Part shown: positions 38,926 to 45,610 of the stretch, piece by piece
How the letters are laid out: every line of letters starts with the position of its first letter
Numbering within the stretch: position 1 is the first letter of the stretch
Assembly (NCBI GenBank): GCA_016764955.1
Contig: JAESQZ010000056.1
Coordinates: 1-45,610 of the forward strand
DNA length: 45,610 bases
Source of the DNA: Deltaproteobacteria bacterium
GTDB lineage: Bacteria > Myxococcota > UBA727 > JABDBI01
Direction of reading: 5' to 3'
Made by a program: the position numbers and the translations under genes
The notes under the pieces: model-generated
Seen by the model: only the letters and a program-made list of their open reading frames with translations
Databases searched by the model: none
Told to the model about the DNA's origin: nothing

Positions 38926-40269
38926 CTAATTATCCTCCCCGAATGTGTCTTCTAGTGATTTACCAGCTAGAGGACCTGTTGATTCTCCAGGGAAATCAAA
39001 ATGAGTTGGAGTCTCAATCGTTTGACCTGATAAATTTGTCATTGTAATTACTTCATTGACTTCATCAATGGTTTTTGCTTTGAGAGAAGTTTCTAATCTA
39101 CTAACTTCTGAATCAGATAAATTATCTTTTGCTTTGAGTAAGATTGAAGCAATTAATGGTTCTTTTATTTTTGCTTCGAGTTTTTCTTTTTCCTCTTCAG
39201 TTGCTTTTCTAGCTTCTACTGCTTCGTCTTTTTCTTTCTCAGCTTCATCTTGAGCTTTCTTTGCAGCAGTGACTTTTTCATCGTCATTGTTTTCTTCAGA
39301 GGCTTTGAGTTTTGCTTCTAACTCTTTCTTTTCATCTTCTTGAGCTTTAAATTTTGATTCTAATTCTTTTACTTTTTCTTCGTTTGATTTTAAATTATCT
39401 CGAAGTTCTTTTTCTTCTGTAGCGGTAAGTGTCATATAATTTTTCGAGCATGAGCATGAACTAAAAGAACTATCAGCAGTTGATTTTTCTTTAGCCTCAT
39501 TGATAGCTCTTAACAAAGATTCTTCTGTAATTGCAATGTCATTTTCTAAATTAGCTTGCAATGTTGCAGCTATACTTTTTGTAACTGAAACAAATCTCAA
39601 TTTATCTTTGTGGCTTATTAAAATTGGAACTTGTTGTAGATGAGATAAGTTATCATCAGCTTTTAGTTGAGCTGCAGTTAATAATTTCATGTGACAATCA
39701 TTACCTTCACATATTGCTGTAATTTTTGCCTCATCACCAAATGCAGGATTTTTAGTTAAGAAAGCATCATGGAGTCCTTCCCATTCATGAACACCAAGCT
39801 TGGGAAGTCCATTTGGCATGGTTCCTAGTATGTCAAATCCTCCAGCTTCAGGCCATATACTAGGGGAAACTGAATCAACTTCTCCTGATTTTACTTTCTC
39901 TAGAAATTCTAATGGGATTGGTCCAGGCTCTAATTTGTGAATAAAAAATGCCTTGTGATCCTCATAATCTAGTGTATGGTCTACAATTGTAGTAACTCTA
40001 AACTCTTCTTGGACATTTACATTATTTTCCTTAGTGGTTCCATCAGTATGATCTAAATCACAATCAGTTCCCACACATTTTTCATATTGAATTCCAGGTC
40101 GTTCATTGTCCTGGAATGATTTGATGTGTTTGAGGATGGATTCCCATGTAGCTCTCCAACCGTTCTTGTTTCTTCTATCAGATATTGCAAATGTCTTTAA
40201 AAAAATTCCTTTTTCTCCATTAAATGAGTCAAGAACCTCAATTTCATTTGAGGCCTTGAGATATAGCAT
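38926..40269 (-). CDS. Prohead protease fused to scaffold
   Basis: 447 residues. The N-terminal part (about 1-200) has VTTIVDHTLDYEDHKAFFIH (His) and KSGEVDSVSPSIWPEAGG, where Ser in SVSPSI fits the nucleophile region of herpes/HK97-type maturation proteases. The second half (about 285-390) is a coiled coil of K/E repeats (KELESKFKAQEDEKKELEAK and so on), typical of an internal scaffold. Fusion of protease and scaffold is known in tailed viruses. It directly precedes the decoration and capsid genes. Confidence 0.65.
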   Translation of the reverse strand: MLYLKASNEIEVLDSFNGEKGIFLKTFAISDRRNKNGWRATWESILKHIKSFQDNERPGIQYEKCVGTDCDLDHTDGTTKENNVNVQEEFRVTTIVDHTLDYEDHKAFFIHKLEPGPIPLEFLEKVKSGEVDSVSPSIWPEAGGFDILGTMPNGLPKLGVHEWEGLHDAFLTKNPAFGDEAKITAICEGNDCHMKLLTAAQLKADDNLSHLQQVPILISHKDKLRFVSVTKSIAATLQANLENDIAITEESLLRAINEAKEKSTADSSFSSCSCSKNYMTLTATEEKELRDNLKSNEEKVKELESKFKAQEDEKKELEAKLKASEENNDDEKVTAAKKAQDEAEKEKDEAVEARKATEEEKEKLEAKIKEPLIASILLKAKDNLSDSEVSRLETSLKAKTIDEVNEVITMTNLSGQTIETPTHFDFPGESTGPLAGKSLEDTFGEDN

Positions 40270-40290
40270 GAAATATTTGAATTAATATAA

Positions 40291-40306
40291 AAAAAAGGAA
40301 CTATTC
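40291..40306 (-). promoter_or_regulatory. Putative late promoter motif (capsid operon)
   Basis: Minus strand GAATAGTTCCTTTTTT; V base (G) at 40301, 32 nt upstream of the ATG at 40269. It drives the protease-scaffold, decoration and capsid genes. Confidence 0.65.
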
Positions 40307-40561
40307 CTCGTCAGGTTCTACAAATGGAGGATTTCTTTTGTATTGAATTGGTTTTGTAATTGGAAAAGAGTTAGAATTTTTCTCTATTCTCTCCATTACT
40401 TCAATACAAGCTATGTTTGCAGCAATTAGATTTCCTAATTCTTTTAGAGTGTCTTTGTTTTGAGTAGCTTTTTCAAGTTCTCTAAAGACATCTTGATTTC
40501 TTCTAAATTCTCCTTTGATTGTATTCCAATTCTCAGAGAATGGCTGTAATGCTTGAGACAT
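40301..40561 (-). CDS. Small helical protein, unknown
   Basis: 86 residues from ATG 40561 (MSQALQPFSENWNTIKGEFR...). I choose this start over the upstream ATG 40615 because the late-promoter motif is then 33 nt away. Helical, with a proline-rich, acidic end (NPPFVEPDEE). Unrecognised; head region. Confidence 0.55.
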   Translation of the reverse strand: MSQALQPFSENWNTIKGEFRRNQDVFRELEKATQNKDTLKELGNLIAANIACIEVMERIEKNSNSFPITKPIQYKRNPPFVEPDEE

Positions 40562-40583
40562 GAGGAATGATTGTTGTAATTTA

Positions 40584-40599
40584 AAAAAAGGAATTATTT
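40584..40599 (-). promoter_or_regulatory. Putative late promoter motif
   Basis: Minus strand AAATAATTCCTTTTTT; V base (A) at 40594, 33 nt upstream of the ATG at 40561. Confidence 0.55.
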
Positions 40600-40622
40600 G
40601 TCTAATTAAAGACAATAAAGAA

Positions 40623-40870
40623 TTAGAATTCAGTATTAGTTTTGTAGACTCCAGGAGTTCCTTTTACTTTTCTAGTTACTGTTTTTCCTGCAGTTTTTAG
40701 TTTTGCTTCTTCTTGTGCAATGTGTTCTTCAAAATCTGCTTTGACTTTTGTTACATTCTCTTCAAAATTTTCTTCTCTAGTTTCTAATTCTTTTTTTGTG
40801 ACTCTAACTATTTAGCTTGAGTATTGAGTTTTTCTTCAATTTCTTGGAGTTCTTTTTCAGATTTACCCAT
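40623..40870 (-). pseudogene. Coiled-coil gene interrupted by TAG and a -1 shift at A7G
   Basis: From ATG 40870 the frame reads MGKSEKELQEIEEKLNTQAK, then TAG at 40808-40810, then LESQKKN and a second TAG. The -1 frame from the A7G run (40791-40797, codons A AAA AAG) continues ELETREENFEENVTKVKADF and on to GVYKTNTEF, stopping at 40623, with no start codon of its own. One intended protein of about 82 residues would join them; LESQKKELETREENF is an uninterrupted heptad pattern across the slip. A late-promoter motif lies 32 nt upstream. Nonsense mutation plus frameshift, recoding, or sequence error are all possible. Confidence 0.6.
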
Positions 40871-40891
40871 GAGGGATAATTTATTCTAACT

Positions 40892-40907
40892 TTTAATGGA
40901 ATTACTT
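40892..40907 (-). promoter_or_regulatory. Putative late promoter motif
   Basis: Minus strand AAGTAATTCCATTAAA; V base (A) at 40902, 32 nt upstream of the ATG at 40870. Confidence 0.5.
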
Positions 40908-40944
40908 TTCATATCTGTAATGAATCTCTAATGTAGAATTATTT

Positions 40945-41034
40945 CTAACAAAGAGAATGATTAGTTATGCAGCTCTTGCAGTATCGAGGATGATTTGAAT
41001 TATCATGACAATTGCAGGAGCAAGTCTCAGCCAT
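40945..41034 (-). CDS. Tiny Cys/His-rich peptide
   Basis: 29 residues: MAETCSCNCHDNSNHPRYCK then SCITNHSLC, with seven Cys and three His, so surely metal binding if made. It overlaps the upstream gene by 8 nt. Confidence 0.5.
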   Translation of the reverse strand: MAETCSCNCHDNSNHPRYCKSCITNHSLC

Positions 41035-41248
41035 AGATAGACTCCCAAAATATTTTACTGATTTTTTCTTCTCTATCTAATCTCATTGCCTTTCTTAGTT
41101 TGAATTGTTGTTGTTCTTGAATGATATATTTTTCATCAAGATTCCCCCGCTCTAGCTTTTGAAGATAATTTTTCTCATACTTGATAAAATTTGGGTCCCA
41201 TTCTATAGGAGGAGCAAGAACATCTTGAAGAATAGATAATATGTTCAT
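41027..41248 (-). CDS. Small helical protein, unknown
   Basis: 73 residues (MNILSILQDVLAPPIEWDPN...), charged and helical (YEKNYLQKLERGNLDEKYII). Its start overlaps the stop of the upstream gene. Head region, unknown role. Confidence 0.55.
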   Translation of the reverse strand: MNILSILQDVLAPPIEWDPNFIKYEKNYLQKLERGNLDEKYIIQEQQQFKLRKAMRLDREEKISKIFWESIYG

Positions 41249-41544
41249 TACATTAAATTTCCTAAATCTGATTTTTTGAATGAGGCCATGATTTTATCAA
41301 GATCATATTTTGCTTTGAGTTGAGATGAGATCTCACCTTTAATGTTATTCTGCTTAATGTCTTCATAGAACTGTAACACTTGCTCTTCAGTCCATTTTTC
41401 AGCTAGATAGGGGAGCATTTTCTCTATTGCATAGGCTTTCTTTGCTTGTATTTTTTGAAAATCAACTTTGAGATAATGTATGCTGAACTCTTCCCAACAA
41501 TCCATGAATCCAAAAAGATAAGCTAGTTTTTCAGGAGTGTTCAT
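41248..41544 (-). CDS. Small helical protein, unknown
   Basis: 98 residues, all helical: LAYLFGFMDCWEEFSIHYLK, AYAIEKMLPYLAEKWTEEQV. No family recognised. ATGA overlap with the upstream gene. Confidence 0.55.
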   Translation of the reverse strand: MNTPEKLAYLFGFMDCWEEFSIHYLKVDFQKIQAKKAYAIEKMLPYLAEKWTEEQVLQFYEDIKQNNIKGEISSQLKAKYDLDKIMASFKKSDLGNLM

Positions 41545-41768
41545 TTCTTCTCAGGTCTACTTGCTTGTAATTTATTAATATCAATTGTAGATGCTATCTC
41601 TTTTCCTGGAGTAATTTTAGCAGGATTTCCATGAACAAAATTTGTGAATGTATCAAATGCTTTGTCCATCAATCTATCAGGATCAGAGTTGTAAATATCT
41701 TGGAATTGTTTTAGTGCTGATTCTCCATAGATGCAATCAATTTTTCCTTTTAGAGATTCATTTAACAA
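41541..41768 (-). CDS. Small helical protein (TTG start)
   Basis: 75 residues: LLNESLKGKIDCIYGESALK..., helical with a Pro/Lys-rich end. TTG 41768 is the only start that keeps the N-terminus, and it overlaps the upstream small ORF by 11 nt. Confidence 0.5.
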   Translation of the reverse strand: MLNESLKGKIDCIYGESALKQFQDIYNSDPDRLMDKAFDTFTNFVHGNPAKITPGKEIASTIDINKLQASRPEKK

Positions 41769-41847
41769 AATATTTCAAATCCTCTATTTTTGTTGGTGGG
41801 TAGTAATCACAATGGGTTCCATCAGTACAATAAATTCTCATAAACAT
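41758..41847 (-). CDS. Tiny protein, unknown
   Basis: 29 residues: MFMRIYCTDGTHCDYYPPTK then IEDLKYFVK. Start overlaps the upstream TGA (TGATG). YCTDGTHCDYY may be a small metal or disulfide loop. Confidence 0.45.
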   Translation of the reverse strand: MFMRIYCTDGTHCDYYPPTKIEDLKYFVK

Positions 41848-41999
41848 CATCCTATCGACTCCCAGAATTCTACAGTCATTGGAATCATTATTGCATCCCA
41901 CATGTAACGTGTTAGATGTTGAGATATTTCATAATGTTTTTCTGATGGATTTACTGTAGATTCTAATCTCATAGTTTCATCCATTTTAAATTCATCCAT
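41847..41999 (-). CDS. Small protein, unknown
   Basis: 50 residues: MDEFKMDETMRLESTVNPSE, then HYEISQHLTRYMWDAIMIPM and VEFWESIG. Coupled on both sides (TAATG, TGATG). Unrecognised. Confidence 0.55.
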   Translation of the reverse strand: MDEFKMDETMRLESTVNPSEKHYEISQHLTRYMWDAIMIPMTVEFWESIG

Positions 42000-42133
42000 T
42001 ATTTTTTCCTCTCATCAGGATCAAAATCATGAAGTATCCAATTAGATTTGACATAATTCATTCTAATATCCATGCACTTGTTTATTGATTCCATTGTAGG
42101 ATGAGATTCCTGTAAACAATACTTACAAACCAT
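41999..42133 (-). CDS. Small zinc-knuckle-like protein
   Basis: 44 residues starting MVCKYCLQESHPTMESINKC (C-x2-C...H...C). Its stop overlaps the next start (TAATG). Likely zinc binding; function unknown. Confidence 0.55.
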   Translation of the reverse strand: MVCKYCLQESHPTMESINKCMDIRMNYVKSNWILHDFDPDERKK

Positions 42134-42207
42134 TATTATCAGTCACCATGGTTCCTAATATTTTCTCAAGGATCAATAATTTTACTATTTACTGGCTGTT
42201 AAATTGA

Positions 42208-42468
42208 CTAAGCACATTCCAATCCTTTGATGTGTCTATTGAAATAAGCACCTTTAGAACCAGCTCCCTCAAAGGAATCAAAGTTTCTTCGTGTAATGTT
42301 ACAATAATTGTATGTTCTTCCAGGTAATTCGATACTCATAGTGTTATCCTCAAACCAATTTACAGTTCCAACAAATGAACTTGACTGAGTAAATGATTCT
42401 TCTCTGTCTGCTCCAATTAGTGCAGCAGTTAATACTTTGGATTTGAAATTGAAACTAGCTTTTTTTTT
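42208..42468 (-). CDS. KTSC-like domain in the -1 frame after an A9G run
   Basis: This 83-codon open frame (from 42459 to TAG 42208) contains VNWFEDNTMSIELPGRTYNY, then CNITRRNFDSFEGAGSKGAY and FNRHIKG. It matches my memory of the KTSC domain (strand, 'Y.Y..V....F..F..A.SKG.yFN..I+'). The only internal ATG (42339) would remove the first 40 residues, which read as coding. It is in the -1 frame relative to 42429-42617, joined at A9G (42460-42468). A frameshift product would be about 136 residues. KTSC domains often accompany portal-linked proteins. Confidence 0.6.
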   Translation of the reverse strand, partial: KKKASFNFKSKVLTAALIGADREESFTQSSSFVGTVNWFEDNTMSIELPGRTYNYCNITRRNFDSFEGAGSKGAYFNRHIKGLECA

Positions 42469-42617
42469 GTTAGTTTAGTTAATGCTTGGAGTGCATCCTT
42501 GTAATTGAAATGTGTCCATCGGGCAATTGATGCAGCTATTGCTTCCATGTTTTCTCCAGGACCTGATTTTCCTCCATATTTTTTCAAGGCCTTTTTAGCT
42601 ACTACTTCTAAACTCAT
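42429..42617 (-). CDS. Small helical protein ending just after an A9G slippery run
   Basis: 62 residues in frame 0 (MSLEVVAKKALKKYGGKSGP...). It stops 10 codons after ACA AAA AAA AAG. Shifting -1 on that run fuses its first 53 residues to the KTSC-like domain. The helical domain alone resembles no known family. Its ATG is 2 nt after the stop of the ADP-ribosyltransferase-like ORF. Confidence 0.6.
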   Translation of the reverse strand: MSLEVVAKKALKKYGGKSGPGENMEAIAASIARWTHFNYKDALQALTKLTKKKLVSISNPKY

Positions 42618-42619
42618 GA

Positions 42620-43624
42620 TTAATTATCCTCCTCATCAGAGATTAATGTTACGGGTCCTAATGACTCATATTTCTTGATGAGTGATTTGTCATTGGATTT
42701 TATCTTAATTGATTTGATTCTGAGTTTGTCTAGTGGAATATCTCTATCCATTCTGACTTCAGCCTGATCAGCATAGTTTGCATCCATCCTCCCATCCTTT
42801 TTAGTTTCTGTTGTTTCACCTAAATCTCTAAAGAAGGGATCATAAGTGACAGCTTCTGCTCCATTAGAACGAACATCATCTCCATCATACTCTATTGTAA
42901 CTCCAGAATCATAAATGTCTGCCATCTCTTCATTTGGTGTTACTGCAGTGAATTGATAGCGGAATCTTTTCTCATCTTCACCTACTCCAGTAGTTCCGTT
43001 TTTTAGATATGCATCAAGTTCTGCAATAGCAGTTCCTCTAAAAAATGATGGAGAGTCTTTGAGCTGTTCTCTTGATAGTTTGTTTGTATTCTCAATGTCT
43101 GCCAAGAAATTATTGTACATTTTTCCAAGCTCTTTATTCTGTGATGCAATATCTTCCCAAATTGCTTTGAGGCCTTGAGGATTATCTCCAACTGAAACAA
43201 TTGTGTAATGATTCATTATTCCTCTGAGATTATCATCAACTGAAAATCCTTGAGGATCATAGTTATGTTTCTTGTACATTGCTGAAACTTGATCAGTCTC
43301 TTTGATGTGAGTGATTCCAGCTTCAATCATTGCTCTTGAATCTTCTTTAGTTTTATCGTAGGATTTCTTTATCTCCGTATTCCTGACTTTAGTTGCTTCT
43401 TTTCTTTTAGACTCATCTTTTGGAGCAGGAGAATCCTTCTTTGATGGTTCTTTTGATTCAGGATTATTTTTCTCTAAATCATCAAAGAAACTTTTGATTG
43501 CTTCTCCCTTATCTTCCCCTTCAGGAATGAAAATATGATGTCCTTTAGCTGTAATCCATTCTCCAGGTTTATCTTCAGCAGCATTTAGAGCCTTTAGTTG
43601 TCTAGCTAGTAGAGCTTTTTTTTT
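42620..43624 (-). CDS. ADP-ribosyltransferase-like domain, probably fused to portal by -1 frameshift
   Basis: The -1 frame relative to the portal gene runs 331 codons from 43615 to 42620. It reads ALLARQLKALNAAEDKPGEW, ITAKGHHIFIPEGEDKGEAI, a Lys/Ser linker, and a domain with SFFRGTAIAELDAYL, FRYQFTAVTPNEEMADIY and QAEVRMDRDIPL. The R...(S/T-F-T)...(Q-x-E) order suggests the R-S-E class of ADP-ribosyltransferases, as in phage MuF-linked proteins. No ATG, GTG or TTG occurs in the first 95 codons, and the first ATG (43330) cuts into the protein. So it is probably made as a portal fusion of about 908 residues. Confidence 0.6.
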   Translation of the reverse strand, partial: KKKALLARQLKALNAAEDKPGEWITAKGHHIFIPEGEDKGEAIKSFFDDLEKNNPESKEPSKKDSPAPKDESKRKEATKVRNTEIKKSYDKTKEDSRAMIEAGITHIKETDQVSAMYKKHNYDPQGFSVDDNLRGIMNHYTIVSVGDNPQGLKAIWEDIASQNKELGKMYNNFLADIENTNKLSREQLKDSPSFFRGTAIAELDAYLKNGTTGVGEDEKRFRYQFTAVTPNEEMADIYDSGVTIEYDGDDVRSNGAEAVTYDPFFRDLGETTETKKDGRMDANYADQAEVRMDRDIPLDKLRIKSIKIKSNDKSLIKKYESLGPVTLISDEEDN

Positions 43625-45345
43625 CCATCTAACTTTTGTCTAGTCTTATCTAGCTTCAATTTAGAGCCATCACCCAAATCAATACCCTTTCCATCTCCAG
43701 AACCTCCAGGAGTTGTCTCTGCTCCTTCCTCAACTTTATCTACATAGTTTTCAATTCCAGCTAGTTCTCCAAAGTCTTCATCTTTTAGTTGCTTTCTTGA
43801 ATCCAAGTCCATTACTGCCTCAATCTTATCAAACCATTCCTCTATTCTGAGATCATCCCAAGCTAGTTTGATTCTGAATTTCTTGAGGAACTCTGAATTC
43901 TTTTTGTCATTTGCGTATAGTAATCTAAACCATCTCTGATACCATTGTGAAGATATTTGTCGTCCAATCATGTTTCGTAATGGATTAATTACTGTAGATG
44001 TTGCAAGCTGAATCTTTCCAATCATTGTAGCTCTGTTTGATTGTGATTCATCATAGAACATTGATTGAGGTAATCCTATTGTACTAACACAATATCTCAA
44101 AAGAAATTCTACTAAATCTTTAAACTCTGTAACTTTTGGTTGGAAATCTACAGTATGATGTGTTACATCTTCAGGATTTTCAAGTAAAATATTTGGACCT
44201 CCTCTAACTAGATTACTTGCAATATCTTGATACTCTTCTTGTTTCTCTTTTTTTGTATTTCCTTGAGGCCTTACTGTCATGACATACATTCCAGCCCATG
44301 TAGCCTCAGCCATTGCAGGGAAGTTTACACCAATCATTTTTCTAATTACTCTAGATGCATCAAGCATCGGTAATGCCATTGAATCACCATATAACCAGGA
44401 GTTTCTTGTTTTAGCAGAGATAACAGGATTCCAAAGATAAATCATATCTCTAGCTGGAACTTGAGCGTATGCGTTTCTCCACTGTACAGATTTTAATCTC
44501 CATGTTTTAGGATCAGCTTGGATTATTCCCAAATCTCTAGCATGTGCAAATTTCATTGATGAGGGAATTTGTGGATAATGTTTGCCATCAATCTTTACAG
44601 GAGTATCATATCCAAAGATGAGAGCTGCTCTATTGAATAGATTAGTACATGAAATTAATGCTGTAATTTTTTCTTGAAATGATGTGTCAAGTTCTCCATC
44701 ATGATCACGATTTAGTTGGTTATCAATTGCAATTAGTGAATCTATGATTTTTTGAGCTTCTGGAGATTCCATATCTGCTTTGTCTTTTTTCTGATCACCT
44801 GAAGGATTGATTAGTTCTAGTTCAGGTTTGAATCCAGTTCCAACAATAAATTTAGTTAATGCCTCCATTAGTGGACCAATGAAGGTTTGTCTTGCCATTG
44901 CTTCTAATACAATGTAATCTAGATCCTGCATTGGATTGACAAAATATGAGAAAACCTCAAAGTTATTTCTTCGAGTTGTTACATCTGCTGCAGTTAATGG
45001 AGCTCCAGTTATAGGATCAGCAACAGATAATGACATTTGAGGAATCCAATTATCTACAACTTCTGGATCATACTGTGCTTCAGTGTTCATCCAAGATGCT
45101 TTGATTTGATGCATAGAGTTTAGGATTGGTCCTCCTGCATGTGAGATTTTTACATTAGTTGCTTTTCCTGATTGGTCTTTGATTATCTCTTTTACAAATG
45201 GTTTGAATCCATCAACTGAGAGAGAAGTGATTTGTTTTGCTTTTGCTTTAGGATTAAATGTTGGAATGGAAGTGTTAGGGATAATTTCAATTTTCTCAGG
45301 AACGTTTGGTTTCTCATGGTATGGAGTTCCTATTGGGGATTTCAT
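43606..45345 (-). CDS. Portal protein
   Basis: 579 residues. Typical portal features: KFIVGTGFKPELELINPS, ARDMIYLWNPVISAKTRNSW and LYGDSMALPML, then a wing/stem region and RYCVSTIGLPQSMFYDESQS followed by NRATM. It forms the dodecameric ring through which DNA is packaged. Its ATG overlaps the stop of the 52-residue ORF (TAATG). The frame-0 gene ends KLY-TAG directly after GGA AAA AAA AAG (A9 at 43616-43624), from which the -1 frame enters the ADP-ribosyltransferase-like region. Confidence 0.88.
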   Translation of the reverse strand: MKSPIGTPYHEKPNVPEKIEIIPNTSIPTFNPKAKAKQITSLSVDGFKPFVKEIIKDQSGKATNVKISHAGGPILNSMHQIKASWMNTEAQYDPEVVDNWIPQMSLSVADPITGAPLTAADVTTRRNNFEVFSYFVNPMQDLDYIVLEAMARQTFIGPLMEALTKFIVGTGFKPELELINPSGDQKKDKADMESPEAQKIIDSLIAIDNQLNRDHDGELDTSFQEKITALISCTNLFNRAALIFGYDTPVKIDGKHYPQIPSSMKFAHARDLGIIQADPKTWRLKSVQWRNAYAQVPARDMIYLWNPVISAKTRNSWLYGDSMALPMLDASRVIRKMIGVNFPAMAEATWAGMYVMTVRPQGNTKKEKQEEYQDIASNLVRGGPNILLENPEDVTHHTVDFQPKVTEFKDLVEFLLRYCVSTIGLPQSMFYDESQSNRATMIGKIQLATSTVINPLRNMIGRQISSQWYQRWFRLLYANDKKNSEFLKKFRIKLAWDDLRIEEWFDKIEAVMDLDSRKQLKDEDFGELAGIENYVDKVEEGAETTPGGSGDGKGIDLGDGSKLKLDKTRQKLDGKKKLY

Positions 45346-45503
45346 TAGTCCAAGGCCTCAATAGTTTTTAGTACATCTAAAGAATCCTCGATAGTAATTG
45401 ATTTTTTAATTCCTCCTCCTGCATGTGAATAATCTTTTTCTAGATTTGCTGATTTACTAGGTCCATTGACATATTCTTTTAACAGTTCCTCTTGATTTTC
45501 CAA
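45345..45503 (-). CDS. Small protein before portal (TTG start)
   Basis: 52 residues: LENQEELLKEYVNGPSKSAN, then LEKDYSHAGGGIKKSITIED and SLDVLKTIEALD. The stop overlaps the portal start as TAATG. TTG 45503 is the only start codon before the next stop upstream. A late-promoter-like motif is 18 nt upstream. Function unknown; DNA packaging or head region. Confidence 0.55.
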   Translation of the reverse strand: MENQEELLKEYVNGPSKSANLEKDYSHAGGGIKKSITIEDSLDVLKTIEALD

Positions 45504-45510
45504 TGGAATA

Positions 45511-45526
45511 ATTTATGGAAGTATCT
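45511..45526 (-). promoter_or_regulatory. Late-promoter-like motif (off-spaced)
   Basis: Minus strand AGATACTTCCATAAAT; V base (C) at 45521, only 18 nt from the TTG at 45503, the same unusual spacing as at TerS. Confidence 0.35.
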
Positions 45527-45610
45527 TAAAGAGAAATAATACAATCATTTTAACGATTAATCATAGGATGGAATCCCATGTGTTGCATTATCTTCTTTTT
45601 GTATTTTTTA
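45527..45610. other. Gap to the window end, holding the tail of the gene at 1-394
   Basis: No independent gene is clear. Under circular closure positions 45588-45610 (minus) hold the last codons and TAA of the gene that runs off position 1. A 12-codon ORF (45550-45588) overlaps that TAA as TAATG. Confidence 0.4.

Noticed and set aside
45550..45588. 12-codon ORF MQHMGFHPMINR overlapping the circularised stop
   Set aside because: Too short to support as a gene, although it starts with TAATG coupling.

Overview
The window is an AT-rich genome of a tailed (HK97-type) archaeal virus. Every recognisable protein gene lies on the minus strand, and one tRNA-like gene lies on the plus strand. Several small proteins point to ammonia-oxidising Thaumarchaeota (Nitrososphaeria) as host, above all the CxxC protein at 3129-3323, whose FCRTCSLFIKWDGRICPCC-type signature I know from thaumarchaeal genomes. 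That assignment is inference from recalled families. The two ends fit together as a circle: the ORF running off position 1 continues at 45610 and stops at 45588 with total length divisible by three. Joining the ends also restores the usual order TerS - TerL - small gene - portal. I therefore read the window as one complete, circular or circularly permuted genome opened between terL and the portal gene.

Read in the direction of transcription (high to low coordinates), the late region starts with the portal (45345). It continues with an ADP-ribosyltransferase-like domain and a KTSC-like domain, small virion genes, a protease-scaffold fusion, a decoration protein and the probable major capsid protein (37.3-40.3 kb). 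Next come head-tail connectors, a two-gene triplicated-domain block, a 734-residue protein made of about 35 copies of a 20-residue repeat, tail/neck genes, a 1013-residue tail-tip protein with carbohydrate-binding-like modules, a fibronectin-III protein, two small membrane proteins (holin candidates) and an HExxH protein (20.5-36 kb). A tyrosine integrase (18.7-20.3 kb) and an intergenic region with a long inverted repeat follow. The early region (7.1-18.1 kb) is a dense run of translationally coupled genes: zinc-ribbon proteins, an HNH protein, a Dam-like (D12) methyltransferase, a ParB/MT-A70 methyltransferase, a PD-(D/E)XK-like protein, a HerA-like ATPase with duplicated winged helices, a PAPS-reductase-like PP-loop enzyme, a ribbon-helix-helix regulator and a Rad52-like annealing candidate. 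The last stretch (7.0-0.4 kb) carries a 501-residue coiled-coil/zinc protein, small genes, three tandem DUF6527-like genes and the terminase.

Two system-level signals stand out. First, a motif close to RATAVTTCYYTWWWW (minus strand) occurs before 14 genes in the structural part, each time with its V base 32-34 nt upstream of the start codon, including GTG and TTG starts. It sits where a TATA box for a leaderless mRNA would be and looks like a virus-specific late promoter. It is absent from the early block. Second, three genes end just after an A7-9G run, beyond which a long -1 frame without any start codon continues: portal to ADP-ribosyltransferase, a small helical protein to KTSC, and a coiled-coil gene. 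These may be programmed -1 frameshifts or homopolymer undercalls.

Many real genes are under 60 codons and were found by following stop/start overlaps (TAATG, TGATG, ATGA). Product names for virion genes without clear motifs rest on position and size and are given low confidence.
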